DNA of 64,000 nt from Bacillota bacterium (GCA_013178275.1 JABLWZ010000002.1:171524-235523), one strand, 5' to 3'; numbered from the stretch's first letter, positions 27,045 to 37,261 are shown. The notes: generated by a model not told the origin, from the letters alone. Program-made: numbers and translations.

Positions 27045-27059
27045 GAGGGAGTGTATATT

Positions 27060-27398
27060 ATGTCAAACGCATTTGAAAAGACAATTAATTTAGGATTAGG
27101 GCTTTTATTGTATTCACGGGAAAAAGTGGAGGAAGTGGTTGAGGAACTGGTCGGCAGAGGCGAGGTGGCCAAAAAAGACGCCCGGCAGTTTGCGAGCGAG
27201 CTTATGCAAAGAGGCGAAGAACAGAGAGAAGAACTGAAAAAGCTGATTCAGGGTGAGGTCACCAAGGCTCTGGATCATGTAAATGTGGCGAGAAAAGAAG
27301 ACCTTGTTACAAAAGATGAAATCAGAGAAATTGTCAGAGAACAAATGCTGCAAGTACTCCGGGAACAAGGATTTTTCAAAAGCGAGGGCACCAAGTAA
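27060..27398 (+). CDS. Phasin/PhaF-like coiled-coil protein
   Basis: 112 residues with an N-terminal amphipathic segment (FEKTINLGLGLLLYSREKVE) followed by long charged helices (VEEVVEELVGRGEVAKKDA). This matches the small polyhydroxyalkanoate-granule-regulator-like family that often sits directly before AarF/UbiB genes in Firmicutes. A role at membranes or lipid bodies is suspected but unproven. ATG 27060 is chosen because AAGAGGGA lies 9 bases upstream. Confidence 0.65.
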   Translation: MSNAFEKTINLGLGLLLYSREKVEEVVEELVGRGEVAKKDARQFASELMQRGEEQREELKKLIQGEVTKALDHVNVARKEDLVTKDEIREIVREQMLQVLREQGFFKSEGTK

Positions 27399-27546
27399 AG
27401 GGGATAAATGTTCAGAATGCCGGAAAAGTAGCAGGCTCAGGAAAGAGGGCAAATCAATCTAAATATGCTTTTGCTATGTGATGAACGATAGAAGTGCCTC
27501 CTTTCCCCTCTGCTTAAATATTGCGGAATCGCGGGATAGAGTTGAT

Positions 27547-29235
27547 ATGATGAATTACAGGCGCATTTGTGCCAGAAGATATAAAGAAATCATTGCTGTT
27601 TTTACAAAACATGGTTTTGGATTGCTTGTAAAGCGACTTAGGCTTCCTTATTCTTTAAGGTCCAAAAATAGAATTTTAGACGTCGGAACTGCACCTGACA
27701 CGGCCGGAGCTTCAGTAGGAAAAAGGCTGAAGATGGCCTTGGAAGAATTGGGTCCGACGTTTGTTAAACTGGGACAAATTTTAAGCATACGACGGGATAT
27801 TTTACCGGCTGATATTATTGAAGAGCTTAAAAAGCTGCAAGACTCGGTGCAGCCGTTTCCTTTTTCTGGGGTAAAGACGCTCATTGAAACGGAGTTTAAT
27901 GACACGCTGGGAAATATCTTTAAAGAATTTGATGAGGTGCCTGTAGCCGCAGCATCCATATCCCAAGTCCATCGCGCCAGACTGATTTCGGGAAAGCAGG
28001 TGGCCGTAAAGGTTCAGAGGCCGGAAATAGAAAGACTCATAGATTTGGACTTAAACATTTTAAAAGATATGGCGCATCTTCTCGACCATCACACAAAATA
28101 TGGGGAGATTTATGATTTTAGCGGTATGGTGGCGGATTTTGAAAACACGCTTAAAAATGAACTGGATTTTACCAAAGAAGGTGAAAATGCGGATACCTTC
28201 AGGCTTAATCTCAGCCGGGACGAAGGCGTAACAGTCCCAAAAGTGAAGTGGATATATACGACAAAGCGGGTTCTCACCATGGAGTATTTTGAAGGCATCA
28301 AGATCAGCGATTCAGCAGCCTTGGATCTGGCCGGCATTAACCGGAGAAAGATCGCCGAGAAGCTTGCCGCCTCCATATGCAATCAAATACTCAGAGATGG
28401 TTTTTTTCATGCGGACCCGCATCCGGGCAATATTCAGATCATGCCGGACGGCACCATCATATTTCTTGATTTGGGGATGGTAGGTTGCCTCAACGAATCC
28501 CGGAAAAGAGCGATTTCAAATTTTTTTGTCGGGGTTGCCTTCAAAGACAGTCGAATGGTGGTCAACTCTATTTTTGCTATGGAGGCCGCAACTGCTCGAA
28601 GCAATGTGAAGAGCTTTGAAAAAGACGTTGATGCGCTGATCGAAAAGTACCTTACGATGCCTATGAAAGAGATGAAAATTGATAAGCTGCTCCAGGAAAT
28701 CTTTCATATTGCGTTTTTGAACCATGTAAAAACACCCCGTGAATTTGCTTTGCTTTCCAAAACTTTGACAACTCTTCAAGGACTGTTGGAAAAACTGGCC
28801 CCGGATCTTAACGCCCTTGTTATTGCGGAACCTATCGCTAAAAAGCTGCGTTATCAGTTACTTTCATTCGAGAAAATGGGAAGCGGAATAAAAAAGAGCT
28901 TATTAGATTACTGGAATCTGTTGAGTGAATTCCCGACCGCAATGCAAAACCTTCTGCATAAAGCGGCAGATGCAGACTTTGCCGTTCAATTTGAGATGAA
29001 AGAGATGGATAAACTTCAAAGGCGATTGGAACGAATTTTCAACAGAATATCCTTCAGCCTGATTTTGCTTGCCGTAAGCATTATCATCGCCGGAGTCCTG
29101 ATAAGCTCCGGTCTTAACGCAGATACAAGCAGCGAAATGTATCTTTTTAATATTGCAGTATTAAAAACTGGTTTAGCATCGGCTGCTATTATTGTTTTGG
29201 GACTGGTGATTTCAATGATCAGGTCAAGGCACTGA
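27547..29235 (+). CDS. ABC1/AarF/UbiB family atypical kinase
   Basis: About 562 residues. The UbiB-type features are present. These are the KxGQ motif in FVKLGQILSIRRDILP, the Ala-rich loop PVAAASISQVHRA replacing the glycine loop, and the catalytic Lys in VAVKVQRP. The metal and catalytic region is HADPHPGNI with FLDLGMVG. Two C-terminal membrane helices (about 508-530 and 535-558) anchor it. Family members act as ATPases or kinases in lipid and quinone metabolism; no quinone gene is nearby. The start is uncertain: ATG 27547 fits the usual MNYRR-type opening, while an in-frame GTG lies at 27478. Confidence 0.85.
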   Translation: MMNYRRICARRYKEIIAVFTKHGFGLLVKRLRLPYSLRSKNRILDVGTAPDTAGASVGKRLKMALEELGPTFVKLGQILSIRRDILPADIIEELKKLQDSVQPFPFSGVKTLIETEFNDTLGNIFKEFDEVPVAAASISQVHRARLISGKQVAVKVQRPEIERLIDLDLNILKDMAHLLDHHTKYGEIYDFSGMVADFENTLKNELDFTKEGENADTFRLNLSRDEGVTVPKVKWIYTTKRVLTMEYFEGIKISDSAALDLAGINRRKIAEKLAASICNQILRDGFFHADPHPGNIQIMPDGTIIFLDLGMVGCLNESRKRAISNFFVGVAFKDSRMVVNSIFAMEAATARSNVKSFEKDVDALIEKYLTMPMKEMKIDKLLQEIFHIAFLNHVKTPREFALLSKTLTTLQGLLEKLAPDLNALVIAEPIAKKLRYQLLSFEKMGSGIKKSLLDYWNLLSEFPTAMQNLLHKAADADFAVQFEMKEMDKLQRRLERIFNRISFSLILLAVSIIIAGVLISSGLNADTSSEMYLFNIAVLKTGLASAAIIVLGLVISMIRSRH

Positions 29236-29264
29236 AAAATAACACGCAAAAGGAGCAATGACAG

Positions 29265-29786
29265 ATGGTCGGTTGGATCATTTCAAAATTAAGACTGGAA
29301 CCGGATTCCTTCGCTGATATGGAATACTTGGACTGTATACGCGAGCTGATTGACCATGAAATGGTCAGGTCTATGAAAAATTATATACAACACAGCGACA
29401 TCGATTGTTTAGAGCATAGCCTTTATGTGTCGTACAGCAGCTATCTTGTTTGCAGGCGGATGGGGCTTGACTATCGTTCGGCGGCCAGAGGAGGATTGCT
29501 ACACGATTTTTTTCTGTACGACTGGCATATTGAAAAGCCATATAGAGGGCTACATGGCTTTGCCCATCCCCGCATTGCGCTGCGGAATGCGAATCAGTAT
29601 TTTCATTTGAACGAACTGGAACAGGATATTATCAGTAGGCATATGTGGCCTTTGACCATCACGCCGCCGAAATATAAGGAAGCATACATTGTGGCCGCGA
29701 TAGATAAATATTGTGCATTTATGGAAATTTTCAATTTTGGAGAAAGAAAAAATGTGCTTAGGTTGCAAAGCCTATTGTGCTGTTAA
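29265..29786 (+). CDS. HD domain protein
   Basis: 173 residues with HD-family metal ligands: H in CLEHSLYVSYSSYLVCRRMG, HD in GLLHDFFLYDWH, and later H residues (HGFAHPRIA, ISRHMWP) plus D in AAIDKYC. It is probably a metal-dependent phosphohydrolase. Short proteins of this kind are common in clostridia without a known substrate. It sits 29 bases after the kinase gene and 30 bases before yidC. A relic of a second copy lies at 43891-43950. Confidence 0.75.
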   Translation: MVGWIISKLRLEPDSFADMEYLDCIRELIDHEMVRSMKNYIQHSDIDCLEHSLYVSYSSYLVCRRMGLDYRSAARGGLLHDFFLYDWHIEKPYRGLHGFAHPRIALRNANQYFHLNELEQDIISRHMWPLTITPPKYKEAYIVAAIDKYCAFMEIFNFGERKNVLRLQSLLCC

Positions 29787-29815
29787 TGCACCTTTCTGAG
29801 AAAGGATCAAAAAGT

Positions 29816-30739
29816 ATGTTAGATTTTATAGCAATCCCGATGGGAGCCATCTTGAAATATATATATGATAACATTGCGTTTCAGAATTATGGAATCGCAA
29901 TCATACTTTTTACGGTAGGAATAAAATCACTTATGCTTCCCCTGACCATAAAGCAGGTTCAATCGACCTCAAAAATTGGTCAGCTTCAGCCACAGATGCA
30001 GGAAATTCAAAAGAAATATAAAGACGACAAGGAAAAGCAGAGTACGGAGCTGATGAAACTCTATCAGGAAAATAAGGTGAATCCGACCGGAGGCTGCCTT
30101 CCCCTGCTGATACAGATACCGATTTTGTTTTCTTTATATTACGTTATTTCCCAGCCTTTGAAATACATGGCTGGGAAATCTCCTGAAATCATAGCGCGGC
30201 TCTATGAACTGATACCGCAGGGTGCCGAAAAGATTGAGAATATGAAAGATCTGAGCATTATTGCTTATTTTAGTGACCACTCAGAACAGCTTCAGGCGGT
30301 ATCTCATTTGCTGAAACCGGAAGATTTACTCAATATGAATTTTTTAGGGATCAATCTTGGAGCAGTGCCCGCCTGGAATCCCGGCAATTATATCAACAGC
30401 GGTACAAGCATACATAGCTACCTTCTGCTGTCGATTCCGTTGCTGTCGGCCCTCACATCCTATATTTCAGTAAAATATTCCATGAAGGATACGCCGAAAG
30501 CAAACGTAGATCGGATGCAGGCGTCCATACAAAATAACTTAGCCTTAATTTCACCCATCATGAGTGGAGTGATTGCTTTTACAGTTCCTGCCGGGTTGGG
30601 CCTGTATTGGATCATCGGGAATATTTATCAAATCGTGCAACAGATGTTTATAAACATCTTTGTTTTAAAAAAGCGTAGTGACAGGAAAAAGCAAACCGAA
30701 AACGGCAATAGTGAATTACGTCAGACGGATACACCATAA
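29816..30739 (+). CDS. yidC: YidC/Oxa1 family membrane protein insertase
   Basis: About 307 residues with five hydrophobic segments, the conserved LPLTIKQVQSTSKIGQLQPQ loop and the GGCLPLLIQIPILFSLYYVI helix. It inserts proteins into the cytoplasmic membrane, alone or with Sec. Chromosomal yidC normally sits by rnpA-rpmH, so this copy in a cargo region is probably a paralogue. ATG 29816 with AGAAAGGA upstream is preferred to upstream in-frame codons that overlap the HD gene. Confidence 0.9.
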   Translation: MLDFIAIPMGAILKYIYDNIAFQNYGIAIILFTVGIKSLMLPLTIKQVQSTSKIGQLQPQMQEIQKKYKDDKEKQSTELMKLYQENKVNPTGGCLPLLIQIPILFSLYYVISQPLKYMAGKSPEIIARLYELIPQGAEKIENMKDLSIIAYFSDHSEQLQAVSHLLKPEDLLNMNFLGINLGAVPAWNPGNYINSGTSIHSYLLLSIPLLSALTSYISVKYSMKDTPKANVDRMQASIQNNLALISPIMSGVIAFTVPAGLGLYWIIGNIYQIVQQMFINIFVLKKRSDRKKQTENGNSELRQTDTP

Positions 30740-30779
30740 GATGGATTCTCGGATTACTTTGGGAGGGGGCTCGGCTTAA

Positions 30780-31370
30780 ATGCCTGATTCGAATATAACG
30801 AAACTGGCCCTTGCCAATTCATTGAAAGGGCTAATGGCAAAGACCGCTTTTAATAAGATTTGCGTCAGCGATATTGTGGATAACTGCGGACTAACAAGGC
30901 AAGCATTTTATTATCATTTCAAAGATAAGTATGATCTTATGAATTGGATTTATTATACAGAGACCGCCTGTTTTATGAATTCCTATAACAAAGTGGAGCA
31001 TTGGATGGATGGTCTGACAGATTTGTGTAACTATATGCGGCAAAATAAGACGTTTTATATCAACGCTCTTAACACAACCGGGCAAAATTCTTTTCAGGAA
31101 TATCTGCATGATTACATCCGCGATATTTCGATATCTGTAATAGAGAGCATCAAAAACACAGAATTTGAAGAAGAAAAATGGGGATTTATTGTCGAATTTA
31201 TTTCCACTGCTTTTGTCGGTCTGATTGTGCGGTGGGCCGACAATGGCATGAAAGATGATCCGGCAGAGTATGTAATGAAAATGCGCAGCTTATTTGACGG
31301 AAGCATTCTTTGTGAACTGGAAAGCCAAAGCGAAGGGATCGCCACGGAAAATTCGACCAAACCGGAATGA
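30780..31370 (+). CDS. TetR family regulator (DhaS-like)
   Basis: 196 residues. The N-terminal ALANSLKGLMAKTAFNKICV and ADNCGLTRQAFYYHFKDKYDL-type helix-turn-helix resemble TetR regulators of the dihydroxyacetone-kinase type (DhaS), with a matching C-terminal domain (FIVEFISTAFVGLIVRW). The effector is unknown. A GGGAGGGGG site lies 10 bases before the ATG. It follows yidC closely and precedes the Mbeg1-like hydrolase. Confidence 0.82.
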   Translation: MPDSNITKLALANSLKGLMAKTAFNKICVSDIVDNCGLTRQAFYYHFKDKYDLMNWIYYTETACFMNSYNKVEHWMDGLTDLCNYMRQNKTFYINALNTTGQNSFQEYLHDYIRDISISVIESIKNTEFEEEKWGFIVEFISTAFVGLIVRWADNGMKDDPAEYVMKMRSLFDGSILCELESQSEGIATENSTKPE

Positions 31371-31475
31371 TTATATGGCAGCCCATTATTTTTTATTTAT
31401 CAGTAGTCAGATTTTAGCAATGTGAAAGCTGCGCTGCCTGTAAAGCATTCCCAAACTGAAATTGGAGCAGGTAGT

Positions 31476-32579
31476 ATGAAAAACATTATTGATTACGCAA
31501 TAGAAGAAAGTGATACTTTTAAAAATAGAAAATTCAACGCGGCTGACAGCCTGGTTTTATCCCAATTGGCGTATCTGCGTTTTGATAAGTTCGTACCCGG
31601 TTTATTTGATACCGCGACGCCGGTAAGCATAAAAGAAATAGCAAGCAAGGAAAACCTGGATATGCTGTTTCGTGATACATGGAACAGTAAAAACAACCGG
31701 CGTCTATTCTTTGCGCTGGCGAACAGTTCAAGGTTTCGTGACTTGAAAATGGTTTTTTATGTCAATAAAATAGACAACAAGACTGAGAAGCAGTTCTCAG
31801 CCATTACGTTTTTGCTGGACGACTGTTCAGCCTATATCGCTTATCGCGGAACCGATTCAACCTTTATTGGATGGAAAGAGGATTTTAACATGGCATTCAT
31901 CAGCCCTGTTCCCTCACAGGAAGAAGGAGTCGCCTACCTGAATGCCGTTGCCGACAGAATTTCATGCAAATTAAAAATTGGCGGACACTCAAAAGGAGGA
32001 AATATTGCGGTCTATTCCTCTATAAAATGCCACAGACCCGTTCAAAAAAGGATTACGCATGTCTTTAGTCACGATGGACCCGGATTTAGGGATGAAGTTT
32101 TTCTATGCCACGACTATTTAATTGTGAAAGATCGAATCCATAAGACTTTGCCGCAGTCATCCATAATCGGAATGCTTTTGCAGCATCAGGAACACTATTC
32201 TGTAGTAAAAAGCAATCGCCTCTGGTTTATGCAGCACGATCCTTTTTCATGGCTGATTGACGGCAGCGATTTTCAATATATGCAATCCGTGAAAAAAAGC
32301 GCGCTTTATATGAATGGAACGCTAAACCAATGGGTTAACTCCTTTGACGACCAAAAACGAGAACTGTTTGTTAATACTCTTTTTCAGATTATCCAAGCAA
32401 CAAGTGCCACAACATTTTATGATCTGACAGGAGATTGGCCCAAAAAGGCTGTTGCCATGCTCGGCGCGATCAAAGGTATCGATGATGAGACAAAAGCGTT
32501 TATTTTTCAAACCATAAGGGCTCTGTTTGTTTTAGCTGTGAAAAATATACGAGAGATAAGGTCGGAGAATTTACAATAA
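31476..32579 (+). CDS. Mbeg1-like alpha/beta hydrolase
   Basis: About 367 residues. It starts with the family opening (IDYAIEESDTFKNRKFNAAD, SLVLSQLAYLRF), then a lipase core with AYRGTD and the nucleophile elbow GHSKGGN. HDGPGF is the likely acid region. Members of this family (DUF2974, Mbeg1-like) are uncharacterised bacterial lipase-like proteins, so a lipid ester substrate is a fair guess. ATG 31476 with GGAG upstream is chosen; an in-frame codon at 31422 has no site. It is the last intact gene before a rearrangement junction at about 32,665. Confidence 0.75.
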   Translation: MKNIIDYAIEESDTFKNRKFNAADSLVLSQLAYLRFDKFVPGLFDTATPVSIKEIASKENLDMLFRDTWNSKNNRRLFFALANSSRFRDLKMVFYVNKIDNKTEKQFSAITFLLDDCSAYIAYRGTDSTFIGWKEDFNMAFISPVPSQEEGVAYLNAVADRISCKLKIGGHSKGGNIAVYSSIKCHRPVQKRITHVFSHDGPGFRDEVFLCHDYLIVKDRIHKTLPQSSIIGMLLQHQEHYSVVKSNRLWFMQHDPFSWLIDGSDFQYMQSVKKSALYMNGTLNQWVNSFDDQKRELFVNTLFQIIQATSATTFYDLTGDWPKKAVAMLGAIKGIDDETKAFIFQTIRALFVLAVKNIREIRSENLQ

Positions 32580-32663
32580 GCTTGAAAACTGTAAACATGC
32601 AGTTCTTAAAGCAAGAGAGCAGTTTTGTGCAGCTATTGCCGGAAAAAATGTATTTTGTTATTA

Positions 32664-32957
32664 TCATAAAGATGCTTTTTTTATCCCTGCCGTACCAAAA
32701 CTTTTTGGTAACAGAATCGCCCCCACCGCCCGTAAGAAAGCCCCTATCACCGGTAGCTCAAACAGATAGGCTGCCGCCAGGAACGTTATTTTTCGCGGCC
32801 AAAAAGCTGCCAAAAGAAACCCATCCAGCAAGCTAGTATGATTAGCAACCACGATCACCCGCCCACTACTGGGGATATTTTCCTTCCCGGTTACTATAGG
32901 CCTCCCGTAGAGCCACAATAGCCCCTTGGAAATCACCTTAACCAAAGTATAGACCAT
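32664..32957 (-). pseudogene. plsC-like acyltransferase, 3'-truncated
   Basis: The N-terminal 97 residues of a 1-acylglycerol-3-phosphate acyltransferase are present. The NHTSLLD box (HX4D catalytic motif) is followed by the PVIGAFLRAVGAILL segment. Family members have about 190-240 residues, and here the frame ends right after GTAGIKKASL, before the FPEGTRS-type motif. The gene follows the RND pump gene by 34 bases on the same strand and was probably cut by the event that joined this block to the left cargo block. Confidence 0.75.
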
Positions 32958-32991
32958 CCCGCAGCTTCACAACCTTCTCCTATCGTGTTCT

Positions 32992-35900
32992 CTAGTCGCT
33001 GATCGATACATCCTCTATTTCCGTTCCCGGCTTCACTTTATACCATGCGGCGTACATGGTCGGCAAAACCAGCAGCGTCAACAGGGTAGCGGCAAAAAGC
33101 CCCCCGGCGATAGCCACTGCCATTGGTCCCCATAAAACACTGGTGGTCAATGGAATCATGCCCAGGATAGCCGCGGCCGCGGTTAGCACTATAGGACGAA
33201 ATCTCTGCACCGCCGCATGTATTATGGCATCCCAGGTAGACTCTCCAGCCTTGAGCTGCTGTTCTATCTGGTCAATTAAGATGATAGAATTGCGGATGAT
33301 AATTCCCGCCAACGCTAGAATCCCGCAATATACCACAAAACACAGGGGCTGCCGGGTAAGCAGAAGGATGGGAGCCACCCCAATCATCCCTAAAGGGGCG
33401 GTCAGCAGGGTCAGTATCATTTTCGGCATGCTCCTAAGCTGCAGCATCAGTAGGATGACTATCACAATTATCATCAAGGGGACCTGCTTAACCAGATTAG
33501 CGATGGCCAGATCAGCCATCTCCTTGATCCCCCCGACCTCGATGGTGTATCCGAGCGGCAGTCCCTCACGTATCCCTTTAAGGCTGTCGTAAACCCGCTT
33601 GGTCGCATCTATGTCTGTGATACCAGATCCCGCCTTCGCCTGAACGGTGATAGACGGTTTTAAATCGCGCCGTCCCAGTAGACCTTCTTCAGCACCGTAG
33701 CTGATCCTGGCCACCTGGTCTAAAGGAACAAACTGGCCGCTTCCGGTCGGAATGTTTAAGTCTTTAATCCCAGTTAGATTGGCCCGGTTCATCGCGTCGA
33801 GTCGGAACACCATGCTGACCGTCCGGTCTTTTTCTCTATACTCAGATATCGGAGCGCCGGAAAGCTGCGACTGCAGGGTTGAGGCCAAGCTTTGACTGTT
33901 AACTCCCAGCATCCTGGCCTTATCCTGATCAACCTCCAAATGTATTACCTTGCTCTTTTCACTCCAGTCAAGGTTTACGTCATTGAGATAGGGCTGGGAT
34001 ACCATAACCGACTCGACCTGCTTGGCGATCTCCCGCACCTTGCCTTCATCCTCGCCGGTGACCCGCAGCATCACTGGATAATTGAACATCGGAGCGGTTT
34101 GGAGCATTCTAACCTGCCCAAGAACAGATGGAAACTGTTGAGATAAAGTTTCATTGATTTTATTACAGAGTCGGTCACGGGCATCGACATCCCTGGATAC
34201 AATCATGAATTGAGCTATACTGGAATCGGGGACCGAAGGAAAAAAGGTTATCAAAAACCGCGGCGCTCCCTGCCCCACATAATAGCTGTAATTTACGATA
34301 TCAGGATCACCCTCCAGGGTCTGGGCGAATTTATTGGCTTCTGCATCCGCGGCTTGTATAGAAGCTCCTTCCGGCAACTTCATATCAACAATGATTTCCG
34401 GCCTGGACGGTGGCGGGAAAAAATCATTTTTAAGCAATGTCATCAGCAAAATAGAACCGAGAAAAGCCGCCAGGGTCAGAGCCAGGACCAGTTTGCGGTG
34501 ATTTAAACACCAGATGAGGATCTGCTTGAATAAGCGGTAAAACTTTGTATCATATAGATCGAAGGAACGTTCGTGAGTCGCCGGTTTGACCTTGATCAAA
34601 TGATATCCCATCAGGGGAGTGGCAGTGCCGGCCACCACCCAGGATATAAGCAAAGCCATGGCTACCACCAGGAACATGCTGCCCAACAGCTCGCCCACCG
34701 ATCCTTTGGTAAGCCCCATGGGAATAAAGCCGGCACTGGTAATCAGCGCCCCGGTCAACCGGGGACCCGCCGTGGATGCGAAAGCGAAACTGGCTGATCT
34801 TCCGCGATCCCACCCTTGTTCCAGTTTCACCTTCATCGACTCCACGACAATAATGGCGTCATCGACTAGCAATCCCAGGGCCACGATCAAAGCTCCCAGC
34901 GAAACCTTGTGTAGATCGATACCAGTGGTTTTCATCCCAATTAGAACCCCGGCGATCACCAGGGGAATACATAAAGCCACCACTATCCCGGTGCGCATTC
35001 CCAGGCTCAGGAAGCATACCAGGAGAACGATAGCAATGGCGATAATTAAGGTTATAACGAATTCGTTAATCGCTTCCTTTACCACCGCGGGTTGATCCGC
35101 CACTCGGTTTAACTCCATACCCAGCGGCAGGTCCTGATTGATCTTAGCGATGTTCTCGTTCAGATCTTTTTCCAGGTTTAAAATGTTCCCTCCTTCTTCC
35201 ATGGATATGGCCAATCCGACCGCCGGTTGGCCATTAAAATACATTTTCGGTTCCGGGGGGTCGGCGTATCCCCGCTTCACAGTGGCGATATCACCCAACC
35301 GGAAGGTGCCGCTGCTGGCGTTAACCGGCATATTACGGATGCTGTCAACATCGTCAAACATGCCGGATACGCGTAAATAAACTCTATCAGAAGAAGTCTC
35401 GATCATCCCTGAGGGGGTCATGGCGTTTTGCGCCTGCAGAGAAGCGATGATCGAGTTAGGGTTTATCCCCAGTTTGGAAAGCTTGCTGCTCTCCATTTCT
35501 ATGTAGATTTTTTCGGGCTGCACCCCGATAAGTTCCACTTTTTTTACATCATTAACCCCCAACAGAGTTCGGCGTATCCGTTCCGCCTCCGCTCTCATGT
35601 CTTCATATGTAAAACCATCCGAAGTAAGCGCATAGATTGAGCCAAAGACATCCGCATAATCATCGTTAAAATATGGCCCTACCACCCCTGACGGCAGTGT
35701 ATCCTTGATGTCGAGAACTGAGTTGCGGACCTTGAACCAGGTCGGTTGGAGCTGATCCTTGCCGACCTCGACCTTCAAGTTGACATAGATGACCGACTGT
35801 CCAGGCGTCGAATAACTCTGCAGATAATCGAGCCCGGGCGTGTTCTGGAGCTGCTTTTCTATCTTGTCGGTGACCTGTTCTTCAACCTGCTGGGCGCTTG

Positions 35901-36069
35901 CGCCTGGCCAGGCAGTTGAAACCACCATCTGTCGGATCACATAATCCGGATACTCCATCCTTCCCAGGCTCTGGTAAGAGTAGGCACCCACAATAAACGC
36001 CAGAATGATAAAAAAATAAATCACCGACTTGTTTTCCAGCGCCCATTCGGTTAAGTTAAAATTCTTCAT
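32992..36069 (-). CDS. RND family efflux permease
   Basis: 1025 residues, full length for the AcrB/MdtC-like HAE family. Twelve membrane segments in the usual 1+5, 1+5 layout, with two large extracellular loops (about 33-330 and 555-860). The proton-relay Asp pair lies in GLLVDDAIIVVESM. It exports drugs or lipophilic compounds using proton motive force. It forms an operon with the HlyD-like adaptor and the TetR gene upstream; no TolC-like outer-membrane channel is in the window. Antisense frames within it are shadows. Confidence 0.92.
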   Translation of the reverse strand: MKNFNLTEWALENKSVIYFFIILAFIVGAYSYQSLGRMEYPDYVIRQMVVSTAWPGASAQQVEEQVTDKIEKQLQNTPGLDYLQSYSTPGQSVIYVNLKVEVGKDQLQPTWFKVRNSVLDIKDTLPSGVVGPYFNDDYADVFGSIYALTSDGFTYEDMRAEAERIRRTLLGVNDVKKVELIGVQPEKIYIEMESSKLSKLGINPNSIIASLQAQNAMTPSGMIETSSDRVYLRVSGMFDDVDSIRNMPVNASSGTFRLGDIATVKRGYADPPEPKMYFNGQPAVGLAISMEEGGNILNLEKDLNENIAKINQDLPLGMELNRVADQPAVVKEAINEFVITLIIAIAIVLLVCFLSLGMRTGIVVALCIPLVIAGVLIGMKTTGIDLHKVSLGALIVALGLLVDDAIIVVESMKVKLEQGWDRGRSASFAFASTAGPRLTGALITSAGFIPMGLTKGSVGELLGSMFLVVAMALLISWVVAGTATPLMGYHLIKVKPATHERSFDLYDTKFYRLFKQILIWCLNHRKLVLALTLAAFLGSILLMTLLKNDFFPPPSRPEIIVDMKLPEGASIQAADAEANKFAQTLEGDPDIVNYSYYVGQGAPRFLITFFPSVPDSSIAQFMIVSRDVDARDRLCNKINETLSQQFPSVLGQVRMLQTAPMFNYPVMLRVTGEDEGKVREIAKQVESVMVSQPYLNDVNLDWSEKSKVIHLEVDQDKARMLGVNSQSLASTLQSQLSGAPISEYREKDRTVSMVFRLDAMNRANLTGIKDLNIPTGSGQFVPLDQVARISYGAEEGLLGRRDLKPSITVQAKAGSGITDIDATKRVYDSLKGIREGLPLGYTIEVGGIKEMADLAIANLVKQVPLMIIVIVILLMLQLRSMPKMILTLLTAPLGMIGVAPILLLTRQPLCFVVYCGILALAGIIIRNSIILIDQIEQQLKAGESTWDAIIHAAVQRFRPIVLTAAAAILGMIPLTTSVLWGPMAVAIAGGLFAATLLTLLVLPTMYAAWYKVKPGTEIEDVSISD

Positions 36070-36128
36070 GACGCTACCTCACAGACAGAGTTAATTAACA
36101 AAAATCGCTGTTATTAATCGAAACTCCC

Positions 36129-37226
36129 TTAATAAGGAGTGTCCCCGAGACGAACCTTTTGCCCCTCCTTCAGTTTATGTACACCCGCAGTAACCACAAT
36201 ATCCCCTTCTTTAAGGCCCTCGATCACCTGCACCTGGTTGTCGCCAAACGCACCGACTTTAACCGATCTCAGGTTTGCGACGCCATCATTCACTACCCAT
36301 ACCGAAGGCGTGTCTCCCGTCTGGTAAATCGCCGCCAGTGGAAGGAAAACCGCCGCCTTATCCCTTTGATTGACTACCATAACCGAAGCGGTCATCCCCA
36401 GCTTCAACTGGGGTGGGGCGTCTAACAGGCTCACGCGTATCTTATATGTGCGGGTCGTGCTGTCGGCCATCGGCGCCACCTCTCTCAGCTGGCCATTCAA
36501 AACGACATCCGGAAGCGCCCAGAATGTAACTTTTATCTGCCGGGCGTTGCAGATCTCTTCCAGGCGGTTCTCCGGGATATTGATTTCTATCTCCTTTTCG
36601 CCATCCTGCACCAGAGTCACCACCGTCTGACCAGCCCCAACAATCTGCCCGATCTCGGCATTAACGCTCGCCACAACCCCGGCGTTATCTGAGTATAACC
36701 GGCAGTAGTTTAATTTGTTGCTGCTGCCTTCATACTGGGCCTGGGCCTGGCGGAACAAGGCCTCGGAAGTATCAGCGGCGTTTTTTATCCGATCGTAATC
36801 CGCTTGGCTGACTGCTTTATTTGCATACAGCTGTTCGTAACGGGCCAGGTTTTCTTTCGCTAGACTATATTGCGATTCGGCTGCGGAAACCTGAGCTTCC
36901 AAGCTGTCGACTTCTTTTTGAATGTCTTGCGGGTCTAACTGCATGATGATCTCGCCCGGTTTGACTGCACTGCCGAGGTCGACATAACGACCGATGACCT
37001 TGCCGCCCACCTGAAAAGCCAGATGGTTTTCATGGCGGCCCTTTACCACCCCTGAATAGGAATAGCTTTGCTCCGGCCCAATATTCTTTACAACCGTAGA
37101 GCGCACCAGCGGTATAGCTTCCGCTTCCTCAATATGGACATAACTTTTTAACATCAGGCCCGCCACCAGAGCGATCGCCAAAATCCCTACCACCGTATAA
37201 CATATCAGTCGGTTTCTTCGGCTCAA
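36129..37226 (-). CDS. HlyD/AcrA-type membrane fusion (adaptor) protein
   Basis: 365 residues. An N-terminal membrane anchor (about 8-27) is followed by a barrel-sandwich half (HLAFQVGGKVIGRYVDLGS) and a coiled-coil hairpin (about 95-165, EVDSLEAQVSAAESQYSLAK). The second lipoyl half (GVVASVNAEIGQIVGAGQ), a beta-barrel and a membrane-proximal domain come next. It couples to the RND permease 59 bases downstream. The TTG start has GGAGGTG 8 bases upstream. Confidence 0.9.
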   Translation of the reverse strand: MSRRNRLICYTVVGILAIALVAGLMLKSYVHIEEAEAIPLVRSTVVKNIGPEQSYSYSGVVKGRHENHLAFQVGGKVIGRYVDLGSAVKPGEIIMQLDPQDIQKEVDSLEAQVSAAESQYSLAKENLARYEQLYANKAVSQADYDRIKNAADTSEALFRQAQAQYEGSSNKLNYCRLYSDNAGVVASVNAEIGQIVGAGQTVVTLVQDGEKEIEINIPENRLEEICNARQIKVTFWALPDVVLNGQLREVAPMADSTTRTYKIRVSLLDAPPQLKLGMTASVMVVNQRDKAAVFLPLAAIYQTGDTPSVWVVNDGVANLRSVKVGAFGDNQVQVIEGLKEGDIVVTAGVHKLKEGQKVRLGDTPY

Positions 37227-37261
37227 GGATTATTCACCTCCAAAATTCCCACAACCGCCAA

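Noticed and set aside
32582..32836. 84-codon plus-strand frame after the Mbeg1-like gene
   Set aside because: It runs antisense through the truncated plsC gene and has no ribosome site.
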